From contig DASPWT010000129.1 of assembly GCA_035637655.1 (NCBI GenBank), positions 1 through 11,781 on the forward strand: a stretch of 11,781 bases of DNA, read 5' to 3'. Both the position numbers and the translations under genes were made by a program. Each line of letters starts with the position of its first letter. Position 1 is the first letter of the stretch. Positions 1-6,575 of this stretch are shown piece after piece. Source of the stretch: VBDM01 sp035637655 (GTDB taxonomy: Bacteria > Pseudomonadota > Gammaproteobacteria > Burkholderiales > SG8-39). Under the pieces are notes generated by a model, which was given only the letters and a program-made list of their open reading frames with translations, searched no databases and had not been told where the DNA came from.

Positions 1-1
1 C

Positions 2-1420
2 CGGATTCCCGATATCAAGGAAGAGAAATACCTCTACGTCTGGCTGGATGCGCCGATCGGTTATCTCGCCTCGCTGAAAAACTACTTCGACTCGGGAAAG
101 GCAAAGGCGAAAGGCGAAACCCGCAGCTTCACCGAGTTCCTCGCCGCAGGCGGCACCGAGATGATCCATTTCATAGGCAAGGACATCATCTACTTCCACA
201 CCCTGTTCTGGCCGGCCATGCTCAAGTACTCCGGCTACAAGACCCCGGACCACGTCCATGTCCACGGCTTCATCACCGTCTCGGGCGACAAGATGTCGAA
301 ATCGCGCGGCACGGGCATCGACCCGCTGCGCTATCTCAAGCTCGGAATGAATCCGGAATGGTTGCGGTATTACATTGCGGCGAAGCTAAACGGAAATGTC
401 GAGGATATCGATTTCAATCCCAACGACTTCATGGCACGTGTAAATAGCGACCTCGTTGGAAAATACGTGAACATCGCGAGTCGTTGCGCAGGATTTATCC
501 ATAAGCACTTAGGTGGCCAACTATTGCCTTGGACAGAAAATCAAAAGGCTTCCATTTCGCTAATGCGCCTAAAGGAGCGCGTGTCTGTGTATCGCGACAT
601 TGACGATGATCTTCTTCCGCTTCACCCAGGCTATGAAAGATTTCCAGAGAGACTCTTATTTCCGATCATTTTGAGTTGGGAAGACGAGTTTAGGGACCTT
701 TATGAAAATCGCGAGTTCGGCAAAGTCCTGCGCCAAGTCATGGAACTGGCCGATCTGGTTAACGACTATTTTGATCGATCAAAACCTTGGGAGCTTGCAA
801 AAAACGATTCAAAATTGGCGGAACTAAATGAACTGTGTGTTATTACGATCAATTTGTTCCGAATCCTTACGATCTACTTAAAACCTGTCCTTCCATCACT
901 TGCTACGCAAGCAGAAGCATTTCTCAATGTTGCTCCTCTCTCTTGGGAGGATCTGTTCCGTCCACTCGAACCCGGTCATCGAATCAATCAATACCGACAC
1001 CTCATAACTCGTGTAGAAGAAAAGCAACTCGACGCCTTGTTCGATCTCCCCTCTCCCTCCGAGAAGAACGCCACTGAGGAAACAACCATGGATGAGAGGA
1101 TATCCATAGACGACTTCTCCAAGGTCGATCTCCGCATCGCGAGAATCGTCAAAGCCGAGCACATCGACGGCGCGGACAGGCTTCTGAAGCTCACGCTCGA
1201 CATCGGCGACGGGACGCGCACGGTATTCGCCGGCATCAAGTCGGCCTACGATCCAGCGAAGCTCGAAGGACGATTGACGGTGATGGTGGCCAACATTGCC
1301 CCGCGCAAGATGAAGTTCGGCGTTTCCGAAGGCATGGTGCTCGCCGCTTCGGGGGACGGGCCGGGGCTGTTTCTTCTTTCGCCCGACAGCGGCGCGCAAG
1401 CCGGGATGAAGGTCAAGTAG
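2..1420 (+). CDS. metG: Methionyl-tRNA synthetase, C-terminal 472 residues (5' end outside window)
   Basis: Charges tRNA-Met with methionine in the cytoplasm, for translation initiation and elongation. The frame is open from base 2; the HIGH motif and zinc-binding insert would lie upstream of the window. Visible parts are the end of the catalytic domain, with WLDAPIGY at fragment residues 14-21 and the KMSKS loop at residues 97-101 (290-304), then the helical anticodon-binding domain, then from about residue 367 a Trbp111/EMAP-like tRNA-binding domain (DDFSKVDLRIARI, ANIAPRKMKFGVSEGMVLAA). The family assignment is certain. Two things are odd. The anticodon-binding domain is encoded in markedly AT-richer DNA than the flanks. 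It also carries roughly 36 residues more than I recall for E. coli MetG, between KHLGGQL and REFGKVLRQ. The TAG stop lies two bases before the hyfB ATG, with no terminator between them. Confidence 0.95.
   Translation, partial: RIPDIKEEKYLYVWLDAPIGYLASLKNYFDSGKAKAKGETRSFTEFLAAGGTEMIHFIGKDIIYFHTLFWPAMLKYSGYKTPDHVHVHGFITVSGDKMSKSRGTGIDPLRYLKLGMNPEWLRYYIAAKLNGNVEDIDFNPNDFMARVNSDLVGKYVNIASRCAGFIHKHLGGQLLPWTENQKASISLMRLKERVSVYRDIDDDLLPLHPGYERFPERLLFPIILSWEDEFRDLYENREFGKVLRQVMELADLVNDYFDRSKPWELAKNDSKLAELNELCVITINLFRILTIYLKPVLPSLATQAEAFLNVAPLSWEDLFRPLEPGHRINQYRHLITRVEEKQLDALFDLPSPSEKNATEETTMDERISIDDFSKVDLRIARIVKAEHIDGADRLLKLTLDIGDGTRTVFAGIKSAYDPAKLEGRLTVMVANIAPRKMKFGVSEGMVLAASGDGPGLFLLSPDSGAQAGMKVK
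345..1100 (+). other. Low-GC segment inside metG
   Basis: Hand counts of GC per 60 bases give 47% at 361-420, 45% at 481-540, 45% at 661-720, 37% at 841-900 and 47% at 961-1020. The flanks give 62% at 241-300, 60% at 1141-1200 and 72% at 2041-2100. The frame stays open throughout and the protein still reads as MetG. The segment covers most of the anticodon-binding domain and the linker to the tRNA-binding domain. Edges are approximate. Gene conversion from an AT-richer donor is the simplest reading, but this is inference. Confidence 0.75.
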
Positions 1421-1422
1421 GA

Positions 1423-3447
1423 ATGGGCATGAGTTCCTCGCCGCTTGCAGGCTCGCTGCTGGTCGCAGTTGGGTGGCTCGCGATAGCGGTGCTGGGGCTA
1501 ATCCCGACCAACAGCGCATTTTTCGCGAGGCGAATCGCTTTTCCCCTGGGCGCGGCGGCCGGCGTCGCGCTCGCGGCCTTCGGCCTTCAGGCGGTGTGGC
1601 TGCCCCCGCAGACCCTGACGCTGCCGCTCGGGCTGCCCGACCTGCCCTTCCATCTGCGCATCGACCCGCTCGCGGGATTCTTCCTGATGCTCCTGGGCTC
1701 GGTCTCAGCCGGCATTTCCGTGTACGCCGCCGGCTATTTCGGCAACGAATCCTCGGGACGCCTCGCGCTCATCAGCCTGCAGTACCACGTGTTTCTCGCG
1801 AGCATGGCCTTCGTCCTGCTCGCCGACGACGCGTATCTCTTCATGGTGGCCTGGGAGACGATGGCGCTGTCCTCGTATTTTCTGGTGATCACCGACCACC
1901 AGCAGCCGGCGATCCGCCGCGCGGGCTTCCTGTATCTGCTGATCGCGCATCTGGGAGCGCTCGCGATTTTGCTTTGTTTCGGCGTTCTGCATGGGGGCCG
2001 CGGCGACTACACGTTCGACGCGCTGCGCGCCGCTCAGCTGCAGCCCGCGTGGTCGAGCGTGGCCTTCGTGCTCGCGTTCTTCGGCTTCGGCGCCAAGGCG
2101 GGGATGCTCCCGCTTCACGCTTGGCTGCCGGAGGCGCATCCGGCCGCGCCCTCGCCGGTGTCGGCGCTGATGAGCGGCATCATGCTGAAGACCGCCATCT
2201 ACGGCATGGTGCGGGTGATCTTCGACCTGATCGGCGACGTCCGCTGGGAGTGGGGCATGGTGGTGCTCACGCTCGGCGCGGCCACGACGCTCTTCGGCGT
2301 GCTCTATGCGCTCATGCAGCACGATCTGAAGCGCCTGCTCGCCTATCACTCGGTCGAGAACATCGGCATCATCCTGCTCGGCCTGGGCATGTCCATGGTG
2401 TTCATCGGTTTCGGCCACCCGGCAGCCGGCGTGCTCGCCCTGATCGCCGCGCTCTACCACACGCTCAACCACGCCGTGTTCAAGGGGCTCCTGTTTCTCG
2501 GAGCGGGCGCTATCCTCCACTCCACGGGCCTGCGCAATCTGAACGACATGGGAGGCCTCATCCGCGGCATGCCGAAGACCGCATTTTATTTCCTGATCGG
2601 CGCGCTCGCCATCTCGGCGCTGCCGCCCTTGAACGGATTCGTCTCGGAGTGGCTGACCTTCCAGGCCGCCCTGCAGGCGCCGATCCTTCAGCACGGCGTG
2701 GTGCGCAGCCTCCTGCCGCTTTTCGCCGCGACGCTCGCCCTCGCAGGCGCGCTCACGGCGATGTGCTTCGTCAAGGTCTACGGCATCGCTTTTCTCGGCC
2801 AGCCGCGCGAGCCGGCTCATCGCACCCCGGTGCCGCACGCCGGCGACGCCGGCAGGATGGAACGCTACGGCATGGCCTGGCTTGCCGCTGGTTGCTTCGT
2901 GCTGGGGCTCTTCCCGACTTCGTTCCTCTTGATCCTGAATCGCGTCGGCGTCTCGCTGACCGGACAGGGCTTGTCCGAGCAGGCGCTCGCCGGTTCGGGC
3001 TGGCTGTGGCTGGTGCCGACGGCGGCGGGGCAGGCGAGCTACTCGCCGGTCATCTTTCTCGTGGTCATCGCTCTAGCGACCCTGCTCGCGTTCCTGCTGG
3101 TGCGCCGCTTCTACCATGGCCGCGTGCGCTTCGCCGCTCCCTGGGACTGCGGCTATCCCGAGCAGACCTCCCGAATGCAGGACACCGCGGATGCCTTCGG
3201 CCAGCCCATCCGCCACGTCTTCGGCCCGCTCTACCGCATGGACCGCCGGCTGCCCGGTCCCGGCGACGCCGATCCCAGATATGCGCTCAAGGTCGAGGAC
3301 CGCCATTGGTACTGGCTGTACCTGCCCGTGGCGCGGGCGGCCGAATTCGTCTCCTCGAAGATCGCGCTCTTGCAGCAGGGCCGGATCAGCATCTACCTGC
3401 TCTACAGCTTCATCACGCTGATCGCGCTGCTGGTGTTCGTGCGATGA
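1423..3447 (+). CDS. hyfB: Hydrogenase-4-type membrane subunit B, antiporter-like (NuoL/NuoN family)
   Basis: Large polytopic inner-membrane subunit of a complex-I-related machine; a proton or cation translocating module. The 674 residues match the usual HyfB length. Family hallmarks are MVAWETMALSSY with the helix-5 Glu (E145), GFGAKAGMLPLHAWLPEAHP with a Lys in helix 7 (K225), IMLKTAIYG (K256), HTLNHAVFKG (K354) and CFVKVYG (K451). These are the charged residues used for ion transfer in antiporter-like subunits. A C-terminal extension (about residues 560-650, with PWDCGYPEQTSRMQ) precedes a last membrane helix, as in HyfB/HycC. The ATG at 1423 follows metG by two bases. A second in-frame ATG at 1429 has AGGA (1419-1422) at a better distance and may be the real start. 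The stop overlaps hyfC (ATGA). No distinct promoter was seen, so co-transcription with metG is possible. Confidence 0.92.
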   Translation: MGMSSSPLAGSLLVAVGWLAIAVLGLIPTNSAFFARRIAFPLGAAAGVALAAFGLQAVWLPPQTLTLPLGLPDLPFHLRIDPLAGFFLMLLGSVSAGISVYAAGYFGNESSGRLALISLQYHVFLASMAFVLLADDAYLFMVAWETMALSSYFLVITDHQQPAIRRAGFLYLLIAHLGALAILLCFGVLHGGRGDYTFDALRAAQLQPAWSSVAFVLAFFGFGAKAGMLPLHAWLPEAHPAAPSPVSALMSGIMLKTAIYGMVRVIFDLIGDVRWEWGMVVLTLGAATTLFGVLYALMQHDLKRLLAYHSVENIGIILLGLGMSMVFIGFGHPAAGVLALIAALYHTLNHAVFKGLLFLGAGAILHSTGLRNLNDMGGLIRGMPKTAFYFLIGALAISALPPLNGFVSEWLTFQAALQAPILQHGVVRSLLPLFAATLALAGALTAMCFVKVYGIAFLGQPREPAHRTPVPHAGDAGRMERYGMAWLAAGCFVLGLFPTSFLLILNRVGVSLTGQGLSEQALAGSGWLWLVPTAAGQASYSPVIFLVVIALATLLAFLLVRRFYHGRVRFAAPWDCGYPEQTSRMQDTADAFGQPIRHVFGPLYRMDRRLPGPGDADPRYALKVEDRHWYWLYLPVARAAEFVSSKIALLQQGRISIYLLYSFITLIALLVFVR

Positions 3448-4394
3448 ACAGCGTCCCCGGCATCGCATTCCAGATCCTGCAGTCGGTGTTCGTCGTGCTC
3501 GCCGCGCCGCTCCTCACGGGCTGGGTGAACCAGTGCCGCGCCTGGCTGCAGAACCGCTCGGCACCCTCCATCCTGCTGCCTTACTTCACGCTCGCGAAGC
3601 TGTTCCACAAGGACGCGGTGTTCGCGCACGACGCATCGCCGATTTTCCGCTGGACGCCGTACATCCTGTTCGGCTGCATGTGGCTCGCCGCGGGCATCGT
3701 TCCGGTGCTCGCGACGGGCCTGCCCTTCGCGCCCGCCGCGGACATCATCGCGCTGGTGGGCGTATTCGCCCTCGCGCGCATGTTCTCCGCGCTCGCCGCG
3801 ATGGACATCGGCACCTCGTTCGGCGGCCTGGGGGCGCGGCGCGAGATGCTGATCGGCTTTCTCGCCGAGCCCGCGATGCTGATGACGCTGTTCACCGCGG
3901 CGTTCATTTCCAGCTCCACCCAGCTCACCACCATCGTCGATACCCTCGCTCACCGCGAGTTCGCCCTCTACCCGAGCCTCGCCTTCGCGGCGGTGGCCTT
4001 TCTCATGGTGCTCCTCGCGGAAAACGCCCGCATCCCGATCGACAACCCGACCACCCACCTCGAGCTCACCATGGTGCACGAAGCGCTGATCCTCGAATAC
4101 TCGGCGCGGCACCTGGCGCTGATCGAGTGGGCGGTCGCGATCAAGCTGTTCGCCTACATGACCATCGGCATCGCCCTGTTCGCGCCCTGGGGCATCGCCG
4201 ACGCCGGCGACTGGTCGGCGCTGCCGTACGCGCTCGCAGCGCTCGCGGGGAAGCTCGCGCTCGCCGGCGCCGGCCTCGCGCTGATCGAAGCGCTCCTCGC
4301 GAAGCTGCGCCTATTTCTCGCGCCGGAGTTCCTGTCCACCGCGTTCCTGCTCGCGGTGCTCGGCATGCTGACGCATTTCCTGGTGAAAGGCTGA
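3444..4394 (+). CDS. hyfC: Hydrogenase-4-type membrane subunit C (NuoH/HycD family)
   Basis: Membrane subunit that links the peripheral HyfG/HyfI module to the antiporter-like subunits, equivalent to NuoH in complex I. It has 316 residues and about eight hydrophobic helices, a normal length for HyfC. Visible family motifs are QNRSAPSILLPY followed by LAKLFHKD near residues 36-57, the loop GARREMLIGFLAEPAM at 130-145, and ENARIPIDNPTTHLELTMVH at 193-212. The last is the acidic loop that in NuoH faces the quinone/coupling site. The ATG overlaps the hyfB stop by four bases and has no clear Shine-Dalgarno sequence, so translation is probably coupled to hyfB. Assignment is firm at family level. 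Confidence 0.9.
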   Translation: MNSVPGIAFQILQSVFVVLAAPLLTGWVNQCRAWLQNRSAPSILLPYFTLAKLFHKDAVFAHDASPIFRWTPYILFGCMWLAAGIVPVLATGLPFAPAADIIALVGVFALARMFSALAAMDIGTSFGGLGARREMLIGFLAEPAMLMTLFTAAFISSSTQLTTIVDTLAHREFALYPSLAFAAVAFLMVLLAENARIPIDNPTTHLELTMVHEALILEYSARHLALIEWAVAIKLFAYMTIGIALFAPWGIADAGDWSALPYALAALAGKLALAGAGLALIEALLAKLRLFLAPEFLSTAFLLAVLGMLTHFLVKG

Positions 4395-4395
4395 C

Positions 4396-5058
4396 GTGGA
4401 AATCCCGATCCTCGCTCAGCTGGTCAACGTGCTCGCCGCGTTCCTCCTGCTGATCGCGTTCGCGATGCTGTCGCAGCGCCGAGTGCTGACGCTCATCAAG
4501 CTGCTCGCCTGGCAGGGCGCGGCGCTCGCCGCCTCCACGGCGATCGTCGCCTGGTCGACCGGTCAGAATCATCTCTACGTTTCGGTTGTGCTGACGGTGC
4601 TGTTCAAGGTAGTACTCATTCCGTGGTTGCTGCACTGGCTGATCGACCGCTTGTTCGTGCGCTGGGACATCGAGACCCTGATCAACATTCCGACGACCAT
4701 GCTGATCGGGATCGGCCTGGTGATCTTCGCCTTCGCCCTGGCCACTCCGATCTCGCAGATGGCGACCACGCTCACGCGCTCGACGCTGGGCATCGCGCTG
4801 GCGAGCGTGCTGCTTTCCTTCCTCATGATGATCGTGCGCCAGAAAGCGGTGCCGCAGGTCATCGGCTTTTTGGCGATGGAAAACGGCCTTTTCTTCGCCG
4901 CCACCAGCGCCACTTACGGCATGCCCCTCGTGGTGGAGTTGGGCGTCGCGCTCGACGTGCTGGTCGGCACATTCATCTTCGGAATATTTTTCTTTCATAT
5001 CCGCGAACGCTTCGACAGCCTCGACATCCGGCATATGGAAAAGCTCAAGGAGGACTGA
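4396..5058 (+). CDS. hyfE: Hydrogenase-4-type membrane subunit E (NuoK-like)
   Basis: Small polytopic membrane subunit of the complex, 220 residues, close to the usual HyfE length. Several strongly hydrophobic segments are visible, and the C-terminal half resembles NuoK/MrpC-type proteins. The end FDSLDIRHMEKLKED is a typical HyfE tail. The start is GTG at 4396, one base after the hyfC stop, with GAAAGG (4385-4390) five bases upstream; there is no ATG near enough to compete. A hyfD-like gene is absent between hyfC and hyfE. The stop is directly followed by the hyfF GTG. Confidence 0.88.
   Translation: MEIPILAQLVNVLAAFLLLIAFAMLSQRRVLTLIKLLAWQGAALAASTAIVAWSTGQNHLYVSVVLTVLFKVVLIPWLLHWLIDRLFVRWDIETLINIPTTMLIGIGLVIFAFALATPISQMATTLTRSTLGIALASVLLSFLMMIVRQKAVPQVIGFLAMENGLFFAATSATYGMPLVVELGVALDVLVGTFIFGIFFFHIRERFDSLDIRHMEKLKED
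5047..5053 (+). promoter_or_regulatory. Strong ribosome binding site for hyfF inside the end of hyfE
   Basis: AAGGAGG lies five bases before the GTG at 5059. It is the strongest Shine-Dalgarno match in the hyf cluster and fixes the GTG as the hyfF start. Confidence 0.8.
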
Positions 5059-6567
5059 GTGGAAATCGCGATCGTCCTCGGCCTCCCGCTCCTCGGCGCG
5101 CTGCTGCTCGCCCTCACCGGCCACCGGGACTGGGCGCCCGAGCTGAACGCGACGATGAGCTTCGCGACCTTCTTCGCAGCCGTTCTGCTCACGGCCAGTG
5201 TCATCTCCGGCGGCCCGATGATCTGGGTGGGTGAGAGATTCGTCGCCGACCCGTCCAACGTGCTCCTGGTGGTGCTGGCGGACCTGCTCAGGGAGCAATT
5301 CTTCGTCGATCCGTTCAACGTGTTCCTAGTCGCGCTCACCGCCTTTGTCGGGTTCACCACGGCGCTGTTCTCGCGGCCCTACATGCGCACCGAGCAGGAT
5401 CTCGGCCGGGTCAACGCGAGGCGGCTGCGGCTCTATCACAGCATGTACCAGCTGTTTACCTTCACGATGCTCTTGTGCCTGCTCTCGAACAACGTCGGCG
5501 TCCTGTGGGTGGCGATGGAGGGCGCGACGCTCTCGACCGTGCTGCTGGTGAGCCTGTACCGCACCCCGGCGAGCCTGGAGGCGGCGTGGAAGTACTTCAT
5601 TCTGTGCTCGGTCGGCCTCGCGCAGGCCCTGTTCGGCACGATCCTCCTCTACTTCGCCGCGGAGAAAGTGCTCGGTCCGGGCGGCACTGCGCTCCTGTGG
5701 ACGCATCTTCACGAGGTGCGCGGCCAGCTCGAGCCGACGGTGCTTTCGCTTGCGTTCGTGTTCCTGCTGGTCGGCTACGGCACCAAGGTAGGCCTCGTTC
5801 CGCTGCACAACTGGCTGCCCGACGCGCACGCCGAAGGCCCGACGCCGATCTCGGCGGTGCTCTCGGGGCTGCTCCTGAACGTCGCCCTCTACGCGGTAGT
5901 CAGAAGCAAAGTTCTCGTTGACGGAGCGCTCGGGCGCAATTTCTCGGGCGGACTGATGATGGGCTTCGGGCTGCTCTCGGTCGTCGTTGCGGCGTTCTTC
6001 CTTTCCAGGCAACGCGACATCAAGCGCATGTTCGCCTATTCGTCGGTCGAGCACATGGGCATCATGACCTTCGCCTTCGGCATGGGCGGCGCGGTGGCGG
6101 CGTTCGCGGGCCTTTTGCACATGACCGTGCACTCGCTCACCAAGAGCGCGATCTTCTTCACCGTTGGACACGCCTCGCAGGCCGCCGGGACGCAAAACAT
6201 GGACTCGATCCGCGGCCTGATCCAGACGAGCCCGACCCTAGGCTGGGGCCTCGTGCTCGGGAGCCTCGCGATCCTCGGGCTTCCGCCTTTCGGCGTGTTC
6301 ACGAGCGAGTTCATGGTGCTCACCACCGCGATGCACGAGCACTCGTGGGCGACGCCTTTCCTGCTGGTCGCGCTAGTCGTCGCCTTTGCGTCCATCTTCG
6401 GCAAGGTGCAGCCGATGGTGTTCGGCGAAACCGCTGCGCAGCGGCTGCCGCAGGGGCCCGCACTCGTGCCCGTGTTCACGCACCTCGCGATCGTGCTCGC
6501 GCTCGGCCTGTACATTCCGCCTTATCTCGTCAGCTGGTATCGCCAGGCGGCGGCGCTGATCGGTTGA
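5059..6567 (+). CDS. hyfF: Hydrogenase-4-type membrane subunit F, antiporter-like (NuoM/NuoN family)
   Basis: Second antiporter-like subunit, 502 residues, predicted to move protons or cations in the inner membrane. Key residues visible: E154 in WVAMEGATLST, K243 in GYGTKVGLVPLHNWLPDAHA, K362 in HSLTKSAIFF and K449 in IFGKVQPM. The helix-8 position corresponding to HyfB K256 is Asn274 (LLLNVALY); as I recall this is normal in HyfF. The start is GTG, abutting the hyfE stop and backed by AAGGAGG. Odd feature: residues 59-78 and 79-98 are two copies of one block, read from a 60-base in-frame tandem repeat. Homologues I recall have the block once, so the N-terminal helix region here carries an extra 20 residues. 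The rest reads as a normal HyfF. Confidence 0.9.
   Translation: MEIAIVLGLPLLGALLLALTGHRDWAPELNATMSFATFFAAVLLTASVISGGPMIWVGERFVADPSNVLLVVLADLLREQFFVDPFNVFLVALTAFVGFTTALFSRPYMRTEQDLGRVNARRLRLYHSMYQLFTFTMLLCLLSNNVGVLWVAMEGATLSTVLLVSLYRTPASLEAAWKYFILCSVGLAQALFGTILLYFAAEKVLGPGGTALLWTHLHEVRGQLEPTVLSLAFVFLLVGYGTKVGLVPLHNWLPDAHAEGPTPISAVLSGLLLNVALYAVVRSKVLVDGALGRNFSGGLMMGFGLLSVVVAAFFLSRQRDIKRMFAYSSVEHMGIMTFAFGMGGAVAAFAGLLHMTVHSLTKSAIFFTVGHASQAAGTQNMDSIRGLIQTSPTLGWGLVLGSLAILGLPPFGVFTSEFMVLTTAMHEHSWATPFLLVALVVAFASIFGKVQPMVFGETAAQRLPQGPALVPVFTHLAIVLALGLYIPPYLVSWYRQAAALIG
5233..5352 (+). repeat. Two-copy 60-base tandem repeat inside hyfF
   Basis: Copies are 5233-5292 and 5293-5352. Aligned codon by codon they agree at about 42 of 60 bases. 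The encoded blocks share the pattern F-x-x-D-P-x-N-V-x-L-V-x-L. The exact 20-codon period keeps the frame. The second copy (FFVDPFNVFLVALTAF) looks like the ancestral one because it continues into the conserved GFTTALFSRPYM. The first copy (RFVADPSNVLLVVLADLL) is the diverged one. Confidence 0.75.
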
Positions 6568-6575
6568 GCGCAACC

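Noticed and set aside
1081..1140. A separate small gene for the Trbp111-like domain starting at ATG 1088
   Set aside because: The frame is continuous with the synthetase body and the fused domain is common in bacterial MetRS.
1473..3443. Open frame continuing upstream of hyfC through hyfB
   Set aside because: Arg/Ala-rich translation in the wrong frame of hyfB; only the part from ATG 3444 matches the HyfC family.
4141..5298. Long minus-strand open frame (385 codons) opposite hyfC-hyfF
   Set aside because: Rich in His, Arg, Glu and Gln with no domain pattern; a typical antisense shadow of high-GC membrane protein genes. Other long frames at 1705-2838, 5326-6195 and 6522-8051 on the minus strand were rejected for the same reason.
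6345..6575. A 77-codon N-terminal extension of HyfG from an upstream ATG
   Set aside because: It lies fully inside hyfF in another frame and reads as an Arg/Ala-rich shadow. The ATG at 6576 gives the expected NuoC-like N-terminus.
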